From Dendrophyllia cribrosa (taxonomy: Eukaryota > Cnidaria > Anthozoa > Scleractinia > Dendrophylliidae), in the NCBI GenBank assembly GCA_024195265.1, contig JAJLRJ010000004.1, positions 38,881,030 to 38,945,029 of the forward strand: a stretch of DNA of 64,000 nt, in the 5' to 3' direction. Below are positions 54,501 through 64,000 of the stretch, piece by piece. A program made the translations under genes and the position numbers. The notes beneath the pieces are model-generated. The model saw nothing but the letters and a program-made list of their open reading frames with translations, was not told the origin of the DNA and ran no database searches. Positions within the stretch are counted from its first letter, which is position 1, and each line of letters starts with the position of its first letter.

Positions 54501-56632
54501 TGAACCAACATTACCATTCACAACTGAATGCAACGGCATAAAAAAGTGACCGAAAAAGTGATATCACGTTCTTTTTAACTGATTTGTGTGGTTTTTCAAA
54601 GTTGTTCAATTTGTCTTATGTGGGTGATCTATCCAGGAGCTGAATTCATAGGTTCTATGTCGTTTGTTGATCTTTCCTGCAAATCGTGACTTAACGTTGT
54701 TGTTACGTGCAGACAGGCAGACAAATGTACCAAAATGTAGAACGATTGCACTGCTTCTTGCTCAGAATGACCTTTTTTCAAGTCAGATGTTGGAAATAAT
54801 TACCGAGAATTACGTTGCATTATTATTCGGACATGTCGGATGAATTCTCCACGTACCGTGGTACAATAGACAATGGGAAAAGAGAGAGGGGGGCGGGGGC
54901 GGGGGCGGGGGCGGGGGCGGGGGCGGGGGCGGGGGCGGGGGCGGGGGCGGGGGCGGGGGCGGGGGCGGGGGCGGGGGCGGGGGCGGGGGCGGGGGCGGGG
55001 GCGGGGGCGGGGGCGGGGGCGGGGGCGGGGGCGGGGGCGGGGGCGGGGGCGAGGAGGGGGGAGGTCGTTGGAAACCCCTTAGATTTTTGCTGTGTTCCGA
55101 TATTTCAAATTTCAGCAGATAGCCCATCGTGACCTCTACAAGATATATATTTTATTTCGTCTTATGATGTAAAAAATCCCCTTTATCAGTTGTTTATTCA
55201 TCCAAATCAACAATTAATTAAAATATCAAAACTTGATTGCCATGGAAACACACAAGTTATATAACCGAAGAAAAAATAGACATCTTCTGAAAGCGTAAGC
55301 CTCCAAAAATGAAAGCTACTAGTCTTAGGTTTTATAACCATTGTAGTATTTTATATTAGTCTTAATTTCAACATGTAAATTTCGTGTTTATTTTATTTGA
55401 AATTGCAAGGCCCAGCCCCATAGACAAACCTTGTAAGCATTTTTAAATGTTTTTTTTTTTAATTTTTTTACGAAGTAGACTAAAACAATGTGGACTGAAT
55501 TCGGCCGACATTCACCCAGTCTGAATTTTCCATAATTTCAAAAAGACACTGGCTCGAATTATACTATTACTTAGACATGTTAGATATATTCGAAATAAAA
55601 CCATGAGCTGAGGCACCCGCTTAACTCAAATTAACAATAGCCGGCGCACGCCGGACTATTGTTGATTTCTTTGTAGTAATATCGCAATTCGCTTTTCAGC
55701 GACTTTTCAGCGCGATAATTTTACGAATAAACGCTTTTTTAAAGGGATTCCCCCAAAAAAATGTCTCTTGTATGGTATGTCCGAGGGTTAAAATATAGAC
55801 AACAAGAACTCTGCGAGAAGTGAAACCGGGCTTTAAACGTACATAAGAAATTAAGAATTCGAAGTATAGCTAGTAGTGTAACTACTCCACAATCGAAGAT
55901 TCACAGTGTAAAGTCCATTGTTTTTTATCGCTGTTTTAAAATAAACTTTTGACTAGCATTGAAGAAAAGGGCAACTGTAGGAAACAAGAAAAATAACAGC
56001 AATCTGAATTATTAGAACTATTATTATTACGGTATGTCAATTAACTAAGAACAAAGGTCAAGAAAATGTGTTCCGTGCTTCTTTTGAAGAACTCAGCTAC
56101 GCTGGGTCCATTTATTGATTGATTTTCTTTTGTTATCATTGTAATTTTTTTATCCCGTTTGTACAGTCGCTTGACTAAAAGGATTTAAAAAATAAATTTG
56201 CGGTTTATGTCGCGAAACGATCTGGTTTCCATCTATATTTTGACAGTGATACAGCGCTATCATGAAATTAAATTGAGGGTGGGGGAGGGCGGAAACGGAA
56301 AACTACGGTCTGCAGTCGCCACCTCTCCCTTTCGCGCGTCCCCCTCTCGCGCGCTCCCTTAAAATTTCACCCTATAAATGAACCGGTGCCTGCAACGCAA
56401 GCTAAATCAGTTCAGACGGTTAAAAAGTCTAATTTCTTTATTTTTAGAGCCTGCATGGTTTCGTTGTTGTAAACATTTTTGTGCTGATGTTATTGCAGGT
56501 GACACAGGGCCACTCGTTACTAGAGGCCGGCTTCCTGAACTGGAAAGGGACTGGGGCCATGGTCAACTCCGGCGCATAAATTCCAAGTTTTATCACCAAG
56601 GAAAGAAAAATGATGATTATGCAACGGAGTAA
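48594..56632 (+). CDS. Secreted protein with two tandem vWA domains (six exons)
   Basis: Coding exons: 48594-48651, 49976-50394, 50975-51134, 52912-53333, 53885-54044, 56499-56632. All junctions are GT-AG with phases 1,0,1,0,1, and the total is 1,353 nt (450 residues). Exon 1 is a signal peptide ([19 protein letters not shown]). Exons 2-3 and 4-5 each encode one vWA domain; exons 3 and 5 are both 160 nt, which points to internal domain duplication. Metal-site motifs are DTTKS (Asp32) with TDG at 138-140, and DRTES (Asp228) with TDG at 334-336. Cys pairs (23/212 and 217/403) frame each domain. The tail is basic with no membrane span. Such proteins (matrilin- or collagen-VI-like) bind matrix or collagen outside the cell. 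A TAG just before GAAACAAGATG suggests a 5' UTR intron. The last exon is supported only by phase and acceptor fit. Confidence 0.85.
48889..49745. mobile_element. TIR element in intron 1 of the vWA gene
   Basis: GAAGTTCCAAAAGATAGCCA at about 48895 returns inverted at about 49718-49737, with similarity over about 50 bp (GCGAAAGTGACG and CTCAAAAAT). The interior holds part of the SINE-like arm. No clear target duplication. Confidence 0.6.
49331..49529 (+). repeat. SINE-like inverted arm 1 (intron 1)
   Basis: This segment is the inverted counterpart of 50470-50666, with similarity over about 195 bp. It contains a tRNA-type B box AGGTTCAATCC and ends near ATTACGTTATATAA. A second partial copy of the end (CACCTTATTGAGAGTTATAT) lies at 49256-49278. 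Confidence 0.85.
50470..50666 (-). repeat. SINE-like inverted arm 2 (intron 2)
   Basis: Inverted partner of 49331-49529, placed on the other side of exon 2 (49976-50394). In a transcript the two arms could pair across the exon. Confidence 0.85.
51172..51634. repeat. TIR-like element with four 88-bp tandem units (intron 3)
   Basis: Units start at 51216, 51304, 51392 and 51480, each GTTCTAACTTTTGAGTCTGT through GCAGTACTTTTGCATGGTAC. The outer ends ACCCTTTCCCTCCCAGAGTC and inverted TTAACCCTTTAAACTTCCAA suggest a transposon frame. Single or half-unit relatives occur at 45223, 29391 and 41291. Confidence 0.85.
51954..52097. mobile_element. MITE, TATAGGTGGTTTGC ends (copy 2, intron 3)
   Basis: Relative of 33619-33763, sharing CATGCTGGTGGACG and GCTAATGAGAGA. 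Inverted TATAGG ends. Confidence 0.6.
52434..52860. mobile_element. Inverted-repeat element in intron 3
   Basis: Outer CCAAAGTAATTA and complement, inner GGCACCAAGCGCGGGAAAA and TTTTCCCGCGCTTGGCGGC. It lies directly upstream of exon 4. No coding capacity. Confidence 0.55.
54888..55050 (+). repeat. GGGGGC hexanucleotide array, about 27 units (intron 5)
   Basis: An uninterrupted hexamer repeat of about 162 bp in the last intron of the vWA gene. The two 105-residue frames (Gly-Ala plus, Pro minus) and the Gly-Arg frame across it are products of the repeat. Confidence 0.95.
55060..56498. other. Rest of vWA intron 5
   Basis: AT-rich intronic sequence with a small palindrome (CAATAGCCGGCGCACGCCGG, about 55629-55648). 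No additional exon is recognised, but a missed one cannot be excluded. Confidence 0.4.
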
Positions 56633-56639
56633 CCAAGCT

Positions 56640-57415
56640 TGGAGCCTACTGTCTGCGGTAGGGTCGCAGCTCTTAGAGGCCTCTATTTTCATTGGCCTTG
56701 TAAAACACAGCTGCTATTGTTTTTAGGATTAGGGTCCATTGTTGTGTTGTTTGTCCTATTGTTATCTCTAAGGGTGGCAAGCCAATGGTGTGAGACCTTC
56801 TAAAAGCTGCGAGTTCGCTCTCAAGGTGTCGCTTTCATCAATATATTACTTATTACACTTTTTTATTTGCCCTTCATTTAATAGCAGAAAAAAAAAATCA
56901 TTTTCATGTATGATCGTTCAACTAAATTTATGGAATATTATTTTCGCGAAGAAACTTTCATTTTAATTATTCGTTGCTTCATTAGTGATGTTAATATAGG
57001 AAGTGATATTCAATGACGTCGTGTTAGACTTTCATTTCCACCCTTTCGAAAGTGTAAAGCGTCTTTGGAACAACAGTAACACATATTGTATCATCGTTTG
57101 CATTTAGGGAATTTTAATAACAATGACGGTATTGCACCTTGATGTTATAACCATGTATATGTTGTTACCTTGATGTTATAACCGTATATGTAATTCGCCG
57201 TTCCTTCCAAAAGCGCGTTAATATAAGTACCACACTGTAGTTAGTATTATTACCCAGAATGTGGGTGTGGGCGCTAGACTAACTATAAAATTCACGATAT
57301 CTGATTTGTTCTTCTTCCTCTTTTTCTAGGACTCACAGATGGTGGATTGCTATCACATTTCATTAGCACTTGAATCGCACTATCCAGTTTCATTCATAAT
57401 TTTAATTCTAATAGA
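56640..57415. other. 3' flank of the vWA gene, nothing recognised
   Basis: Probable 3' UTR followed by non-coding sequence. Confidence 0.35.
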
Positions 57416-57556
57416 TGTTTTGCACGGCAGCCATGTTGCATGGCAGGAACAATAGATTCTTTTCCCTATGGGAAAGAATGTTCTTTCTAATGCAACAATA
57501 TTTTCATTGTTCCTGCCATGCCCCCGGGCTGCCATGCAACATGGCTGCCGTACAAA
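57416..57556. mobile_element. Hairpin MITE, ACGGCAGCCATGTTGCATGG ends
   Basis: The arms GGCAGCCATGTTGCATGGCA and complement, plus inner AGGAACAAT/ATTGTTCCT, form a long hairpin. Confidence 0.7.
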
Positions 57557-57580
57557 ACTTCTATTGAGTAAAATGGTTAA

Positions 57581-57760
57581 GGCTGGTTTTCACTAGCGCA
57601 TAAGCATAAGCACAAGCCAACATACGCAGACTCAGTAACATGTTGATCATTAGTTCCAATTGTTTGAACAAAACAGAACAATAGGCACTAATGATCAACA
57701 CGTTACTGAGTCTGCGTATGTTGGCTTGTGCTTATGCTTATGCGCTAGTGAAAACCAGCC
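57581..57760. mobile_element. 180-bp near-perfect hairpin element
   Basis: Two 74-bp arms (57581-57654 and 57687-57760) starting GGCTGGTTTTCACTAGCGC are complementary with one mismatch and separated by 32 bp. TTAA precedes the left end and TTTA follows the right, possibly an eroded target duplication. Confidence 0.85.
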
Positions 57761-57905
57761 TTTACGGGTATGATATGCGTGTGAATTGTGTGAAGTGATG
57801 TTAAATTTTTAAGGTATTTTGTTTCTGATAAGGAAATTCTTTTTTTAAAAGCAATAAACAGTTGGAAAACGTCAGTAACCACAAGTGCATTAAAATTGAC
57901 TGACT

Positions 57906-57926
57906 GATTGAATTATCGATTCATTA

Positions 57927-57985
<59 letters not shown>

Positions 57986-58425
57986 CGTCGATTCGTCGAT
58001 TCGTCGGTTCGTCGATTCGTCGATTCGTCGATTCGTCGATTCGTCGATTCGTTGATTCGTTGATTCATTGATTCATTGATTCATTGATTCATTGATTCAT
58101 TAATGATTCATTGATTTATTGATTCATTGATTCATTGACTCATTATTCATTAATTCATTGATTCATTCGTTCACCGATTCATTGATTTATCGATTCATTT
58201 ATCCATTAATCGATTGGTGGATTGATTGATTAATTCCTCGATTCATTGATTCATTGAATCATTGATTGATTATAAATTGACTGATTGCTTGATTCTTCGA
58301 TTCAATAAATCAACGAATCAACGAATCAATGAATCAATAAATCAAATTGTTTCATCTTTCATCGATTTGATTTATTGATTCATTGATTCACTCGATTCGT
58401 TGATTCGTTGATTCATGGATTGATG
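57906..58425 (+). repeat. Compound GATT/GATTCRTT simple-repeat block
   Basis: A run of GATT units grades into GATTCGTC, GATTCGTT and GATTCATT units over about 500 bp, with a strand switch near 58310. Confidence 0.9.
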
Positions 58426-58865
58426 CCACCCATTTTCGGCAATGTACACGGACGGATACGTTGTCAAAAAATCCTCGCCATCCGTACCATTGGTAAACGG
58501 ATACGATTTGTCAAAGCAGCTTTACCATCCGTACCTTTGGTATAAATGGTAATAGATCCATTGATCCATTGATCATCCGTAAATTGCAACTCACTGTGCG
58601 TTGTGAGCAGTGCGTCGGTTGGTGCCATTGGTACAAATGGTGAAAGTGGTTGTCGATCCATTGACCATTTCGTAAACTGCATGTCATTAGTTAAAATGAA
58701 CCAAGGCTGAAGCACGCAAAGCGAAGCAGGCAACGGAAACAAACACGCGAGCGCGTGTGAAAGTAGAAAAATAGGCAGAAGCACGAGAAGAAAACAAGGA
58801 ACTGACACATGATGCATGAGAAAGAGAAGAACATTACATGAATATTCCTCGTTCTATAAGGCGGT

Positions 58866-59240
58866 GCTACGCAGCAAATACACGATTCTACAAATAACGC
58901 ATCGAAACAGGCAGACAGATCGAAAATGCTTAGCGCGCGAGAAAGAAAATTATTGTGACGTATTACGTCACAAATGCACGATTCTTCAAATAACACTAGC
59001 TCGCGAGAAAGAAAAAACATGATATGACATAAATATTCCACATTCTATAAGAACCTGATTACGTCATAAATGCACGATTCTAATAATAACGCACTGCCGA
59101 CAGGCAGACAGGCCGAAAATGCGTTGCGCGCGAAAGAGAAAAAACATTACATGAATATTCCATCTTCAATAAGCGTATTACGTCACAAATGCACGGTTCT
59201 ACAAAACGCGTTGCGCGCGAGAAAAAGAATAAAACAGTCC
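58866..59240 (+). repeat. Tandem units with TTACGTCA and CACGATTCT motifs
   Basis: Irregular units of about 90-130 bp carry ATGCACGATTCT with TTACGTCA just before it in three of four, and GCGCGCGAG/AAGAAAA between. TTACGTCA resembles a CRE/ATF site. No gene is recognised next to it. Confidence 0.6.
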
Positions 59241-59394
59241 ATTAATATTCCTAAGGGTGCTTTAACAAATCATGTATATTCATGTGTATTGGACAACTTT
59301 AAGTGGTAGATAACACGGTCTCAAATTACTCCCAGATTACTTCAAATGATCACGAGTGATCACGAATGATCGTGGAACGCACGATCACCCAGTA

Positions 59395-59492
59395 AAGACT
59401 GCAAGTGACCACGAGTGACCATTCAGTGTTGACATGTGGTGGTGCCGTCATTTCATTCGCGATTACTCGTGATCTCTCGTGGACACTTGCAG
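59395..59492. mobile_element. Small inverted-repeat element
   Basis: AGACTGCAAGTGACCACGAG is inverted at 59470-59494 (CTCGTGGACACTTGCAGTCT), with GATCACGA motifs around it. Confidence 0.5.
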
Positions 59493-59659
59493 TCTAAAAT
59501 AAATGGTAATTAAATTGCGGCACCGACCGAGCCATCTCAATAAAACCTCATTTCGTGTTTCAGTAATACCAGCATCAGTAACATCGGCCGACATGTTTTT
59601 CTCTCTTCATGATCAGTTTCCCGCAGAAGGAAACCGCCACGAAAACATCCTAGCTACGC

Positions 59660-60219
59660 ACGTGGTCATACCGGTATGGGTTGATATACGTTCTAAAAAA
59701 ATACCTTTCGTTTGAATAGGGTATGTGTGGGGGATATACTTTCCTATTTTATGATTTCTTGTGTGAACTGTAAGTTAGCTCAATGATGAAAAATTGACGT
59801 TTTGGTAATGACTAAATTCGCTAAAATCAATTGTCACAGTCCTTGAACGTGATTTCCTCAGTGGACCTAGACCCATTTCATTCAGTACACTCTTTGATTA
59901 ATGACGCCTCACATTAGTACTTCAATGAGCTTAAATGGAAAATGCATGCGTTGATATATTCAGAGACCCATTCAGATCTTTCTTAGAAACGATCTGGTTT
60001 TTTTTTATGCGAATTCAAGAATATTTTCCTGTTCTCTGTCCTTCCATCGATAGTTACTTATTGTTTCCTTTAGACTAGAAGCCTTGTTTGGTAATTTCTA
60101 GTACTTTCTGTGAAAAATCTCTTGCTACCCAACATGCTGTACTAAAACCCGAAATAATTTTAATTACTCGGAGATACTAGCTCCCTTCGAGCTATTCTAT
60201 TCCGAGTTTAAATAAAGTA

Positions 60220-60250
<31 letters not shown>

Positions 60251-61270
60251 TGTATGTATGTATGCAAGTATGTACGTATGTATGTATGTATGTATGTTCG
60301 TATCTATTTTCTAATTTGAGAAAACATCACGCACTTTTAATTTGTCTTGTTTGCCAAAAGGCGATGAAAATGTATTATTTTGAAACCCATGAAATTGTTC
60401 AACTTGGAGATAAAATTTTTGCAAAGTCTTTCATTTCTGTTGCAGTAAAGGCGAGCTTGATGAAAATCTTCTTACGCTCTTCAAAAAGGAAACTCGGAAT
60501 CAAGTTGTCGTCTTCGAGTGAATCTTTCAGAAAACTGTTTACTGTGTGAGAAATACAACGCTTGGGGTATCCCGCAATTAGAAATGTTGTTTTCAGGGTT
60601 GTCGTTGTTAAAATTGGAAGAGATGCGTTTAGCTCAGCTGTGAAGAGCGCCAGTAATACAATTTCTTTTCCATTTGGTAGGGATTTCTGATATATTCAGA
60701 GACCCATTCAGATCTTTCTTAGAAACGATCTGGTTGTTATGCGAATTCAAGAATATTTTCCTGTTCTCTGTCCTGCCATCAGTAGTTACTTATAGTTTCC
60801 TTTAGAATAAAAGCCTTGTTTGGTAATTTCTAGTACGTTCTGTGAAAAATCTCTTGCTACCCAACATGTCTACTGAAACCCGAAATAATTTTATCTATAT
60901 TCTAATTTTTGAAAACATCACGCACTTTTAATTTGTCTTGTTTGCCAAAGGACGATGAAAATGTATTTGAAACCCGTGAAATTGTTCAACTTGGAGATAA
61001 AAGTTTTGCAAAGTCTTTCATTTCTGTTGCAATATAAAAAGAGTAAAGGCGAGCTTGATGAAAATCTTCTTATGCTCCGTCTATGAGGAACTTCGAAATC
61101 GGACGAATCTTTTAGAAAACTGTTTACTGTATGAGAAATAGAAAGCTTGGGGTATCCCGCATTTAGAAATGTTGTTTCCAGGGTTCTGATGTCGTTGTTA
61201 AAATTGGAAGAGATGCGCTTAGCTCAGCTGTGAAGAGCGCCTGCACAGTAATACAATTTATTTTCCATTT
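59660..61270 (+). repeat. Direct repeat family, units 1 and 2
   Basis: CAGATCTTTCTTAGAAACGA, GTTACTTAT.GTTTCCTTTAG, CGCACTTTTAATTTGTCTTG and TTTAGCTCAGCTGTGAAGAG occur in the same order twice (from about 59970 and 60700). The last motif resembles a tRNA D-arm/A box. Confidence 0.75.
60221..60298 (+). repeat. ATGT tetranucleotide microsatellite
   Basis: About 19 units with three substitutions, inside unit 1 of the direct repeat and absent from unit 2. Confidence 0.95.
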
Positions 61271-61299
61271 GGTGGGGTTTCTGACACTGCATTTACTAA

Positions 61300-61915
61300 T
61301 TATAACAAGTTCAACTGCAAGAAATCGGGAAAACTAGACAAATTAAAAGTTTTTTCAACCTTTAATACAAAAGCATTTACAGATCGCATGTTGTCTACAA
61401 AGGGGGACTGTTCTTGCGGTGATAATTACATCGGTGAGACCATGAGGAATGAATGTGGAGGTGTGAATTGATGAACATTTAAACCCTTGTAAGACCCTTG
61501 TAATGACTCTAAACTTGCCCGACGTCACCTACGCGAGAATCCGTCCCATTCTTTGGGTGATTCTTGGTGTTGTGGAAGCCATTGTTGGTTAGCTTTTGTA
61601 TTGTGGTGTGGGTATTGTTCAGTGTCTTTTGAATCTTTTGTTTGGCGTCATTTGGGGATCACACCATCCGCAACACCAAGAAACTACTCATTCAGTTTAG
61701 TTGGCGAATCCGGCTTTGTACGGCCCAAATTTTTCACAAGCGCAAAATTATTGAAGGCCTAATGATCCGACAATGGAGCCCAGTTGAACAAACAAGTTCA
61801 TTCTTACTTAGCGAAGCTGTTCCCATCGGGAAAAACAATATAAAATGTGTATGTTGCGTACGGTCTTTTATCCTGAAGATGACTTAATTAGTCGAAAACG
61901 TTCGGTTTTATTTTC
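61300..61915 (+). pseudogene. Penelope C-terminal fragment of another lineage, split by a MITE
   Basis: CSCGDNYIGETMRNE near 61408-61455 is a GIY-YIG core. RRHLRENPSHS-like residues end near 61549. After a MITE, FSWRI and FHKRKIIEGLMIRQWSPV follow (61700-61795), the usual C-terminus of this PLE group. A 3' motif CCTGAAGATGAC...GTCGAAAACGTT lies at 61869-61904. Frameshifted and truncated. Confidence 0.7.
61560..61684. mobile_element. MITE, second copy of the 502-624 family
   Basis: Inverted TTCTTGGTGTTG ends and an interior matching 502-624 in reverse. It interrupts the Penelope fragment; CATTCTTTG and CATTCAGTT on the two sides may be an eroded target duplication. Confidence 0.75.
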
Positions 61916-62397
61916 TTTTAACTTTTAGCCTTGTAAATAGTACTGATTTTGGAATATTTATTCTTTCATTATATTTTTCTTATCTTTTCGCGTTAGATTC
62001 AATTTACAAAACAAACATGAAACCGAACTGAAATTAACTCAATTGATAAGGTAACACTAACACCAATAAAGTGGGAAAATAAGAAAATAATAATAAAAAT
62101 AATAAATAGAAAAGAGATGAGGTAAATTGGCCACTGTGAGAGACTCGATCCGCTCCGAAATAGGGCTACAGCTCTCGAAATATCAGCTTCTAAACATGTT
62201 TAAAGTTCCTTTGAAGCGAATTTGTTTGACCTCAAACTAAACGGTTTAAAGTGTTAGATCAGAGACGATGCGAAACGCCTTTTTATGATGTCAAAGTTAT
62301 TGGCGCTAAATAAAATGTGGCTCCAATTTGTGCGCGGCCAAAACCAGTGTCATGTTACACTGTGACGTAAATATGTTTGCAAACTGCTGCGGGAATC

Positions 62398-62693
62398 ATG
62401 GCGAAGAATAGAGATGACAAGAAAGGTAGCTAGAGGTGGACAATATTATGTGGCAAGCGGCCCCAAACATATGAGATATTAAAATTCTTTGTTTTTAATA
62501 CAGCCGGAGATTGTAACAATGCAGTAGTTTGCTCCAGAGCTAGGAAAGTAGGCCGGCGAAAGCATGATGAAATTTGTTCGCCGACATCAGAAAGAACGGT
62601 TCGAGTGCAAATGTACGTCGGGGGACGCTGTTTTCAACGAAAGTTCCTATTACCACGGTTAATATTATTAAAACAACCTTCCGATGCCATTTA
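62398..62693 (+). CDS. Possible small two-exon gene, unrecognised
   Basis: ATG in strong context (ATCATGGCG) opens MAKNRDDKK to a donor AAAG|GTAGCT at 62427. A good acceptor TTTTTAATACAG ends at 62503. Joining them in phase 1 gives about 73 residues: DCNNAVVCSRARKV, RRKHDEICSPTSERT, YVGGRCFQRKFLL, and a stop at 62693. Composition is basic and protein-like, but I recognise no family. A longer minus-strand frame (62540-62857) overlaps, so coding strand and reality are uncertain. Confidence 0.2.
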
Positions 62694-62699
62694 GTCAAG

Positions 62700-63275
62700 C
62701 ACTCTTGCGTCCAATCCACGTCCTGTTTAGGAGATCCTTCAAGCCTTAGCACTACTGGAGAGCCGTCGAAGTCAGTTAGGCCTACAAAAATATACTGACT
62801 TGCGCGGTATGTAAACCTTTCATTTTGCGATTTATAAGATCCAGTGGAGCAATGCAAGCGTTCACTAGCAGGCTTTTATTCTTCAGTTATGTAGAACATG
62901 TATCAAAATAATATCTACAAATGCATAAGACTACTCGTAACAAAATACATCGCTGAATCATTGCGTGTTCGATCAGAGTTACATCAAATTGAAGAAACGT
63001 TGAAAGGTTACTTGTAAGGTTTTATTGAGTTTTAATATTTTTAACTAGAGTTTTCTTATTTAGTCAGTAACGCTAGACGATTTTTACTTGTAAGGTTTTA
63101 ATAAGTTTTTAATGTTTTTTATTAGAGTTTTCTTATTTTGTTTGTAACATAGTACATGATTTCCATTTTATATATATCTTTTATTCGTTAGCAGGACCCC
63201 GTTGACAACAGTACTATGGTATTGAAGGGTTATCCTGCATAAATATTCGATATTATTATTACTGTAAAAAAAGCA
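62700..63275. other. Non-coding stretch
   Basis: It contains a small local duplication around TTTTACTTGTAAGGTTTTA (about 63009 and 63083). No gene. Confidence 0.35.
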
Positions 63276-63279
63276 TCCA

Positions 63280-64000
63280 CGCTACGAGCGTAGTCATACT
63301 ATCCGGGGAGGCCTGGTACGTTCTAAAAATAACTTGAGATACACTTTCGTTGGTATGTGTGGGGGATATACTTTCATATTTCATGATTTCTTGTGTACAC
63401 TGTAAGTTAGTTCAATGATGAAAAGTTTGACGTTTTGGTAAAAGTTAAATTCGCTAAAATCAATTTTCAATTTTTAAATGTGATTCACAGTGTTTTGAAC
63501 GTGATTTCCTCAGTGGGCATTGACCCATTTCATTACACTCTTTGATTTATGAGCTTCAATGGAAAATGCATGCGTTGATATATTCAGATCTTTCTTAGAA
63601 ACGATCTGGTTGTTATGCGAATTCAAGAATATTTTCCTGTTCTCTGTCCTGCCTTCAGTAGTTACTTATAGTTTCCTTTAGAATAGAAACTTTCTTTGGA
63701 AATTTCTATTACTTTCTGTGAAAAATCTCTTGCCACCCAACATCTACAAAAACCCGAAATAATTTTATCTATTTTTGTAATTTTAGAAAAAATCACGCAC
63801 TTTGGTCATACTCGCGTCCATTTTTTCTTAATTGATACTTGAAAATAAAAAATCCACGCGTAGTCATACTATCCGGGGAAGCCTGGTAAACTTGAAATAC
63901 ACTTTCGTTGGTATGTGTGGGGGATTTCTTGTGTGAACTGTAAGTTAGTTCAATCATGAAAAAATTGACGTTTTGGTAATACCTGAATTCGCTAAAATCA
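63280..64000 (+). repeat. Direct repeat family, units 3 and 4 (window edge)
   Basis: GTAGTCATACTATCCGGGGA and GGTATGTGTGGGGGAT occur at about 63288/63352 and again at about 63861/63911. The following CAGATCTTTCTTAGAAACGA block matches units 1-2. The last unit is cut by the window end. Confidence 0.75.

Noticed and set aside
54810..55132. Gly-Ala, Gly-Arg and poly-Pro frames
   Set aside because: Translations of the GGGGGC array inside an intron.
62540..62857. 105-residue minus-strand frame with a hydrophobic segment
   Set aside because: No ATG start, splice context or recognisable domain; overlaps the plus-strand candidate.

Overview
The window is eukaryotic nuclear DNA, most likely from a cnidarian and probably a stony coral. 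It is AT-rich and gene-poor, has GT-AG introns, and is packed with Penelope-like elements (PLEs), CR1/L2-type LINEs, a copia relic and dozens of short TIR elements. The phylum is inferred from the mix of gene and repeat families; no sequence search was run. No bacterial-style operon, CRISPR array or rRNA is present.

Three protein-coding genes can be defended. Two are intronless tandem paralogues of dermatan-sulfate epimerase (26365-28794 and 38250-40667, both +). They are near-identical secretory or membrane proteins with an N-terminal signal, a heparinase-II/III-like epimerase region and two C-terminal transmembrane segments. The third is a six-exon gene (48594-56632, +) for a secreted protein of about 450 residues: a signal peptide, two consecutive von Willebrand factor A domains and a short basic tail. 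Both gene types act on extracellular matrix, but nothing here shows that they work together.

Layout. 0-12 kb: non-coding, with nested MITEs, a tRNA-like palindrome, direct duplications and a MULE-like element. 12.5-13.3 kb: an 0.8-kb GAAA microsatellite. 13.6-16.3 kb: a nearly intact PLE (reverse transcriptase plus GIY-YIG nuclease) arranged head-to-head with a second GIY-YIG copy and flanked by a 13-bp target duplication. 17-21 kb: TTAA element and a duplicated 1-kb segment. 21.4-25.3 kb: a degenerate CR1/L2 LINE and three elements whose ends are long G/C homopolymers. 26-44 kb: a large tandem segmental duplication carrying the epimerase genes, 40-bp repeat arrays, PLE fragments and a copia relic. 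Each copy then received different transposon insertions, so one copy supplies the empty site for the other. 44-48 kb: MITEs and repeats. 48.6-56.6 kb: the vWA gene, with introns full of repeats, including inverted SINE-like arms around exon 2 and a GGGGGC hexanucleotide array. 56.6-64 kb: hairpin elements, simple repeats, and a dispersed direct repeat with PLE and tRNA relics.

The most unusual features are the G/C-homopolymer-ended transposon family with 8-bp target duplications, the inverted SINE pair around one vWA exon, one repeat family expanded in two different registers (10 x 40 bp and 4 x 88 bp), the head-to-head PLE, and the epimerase duplication itself.
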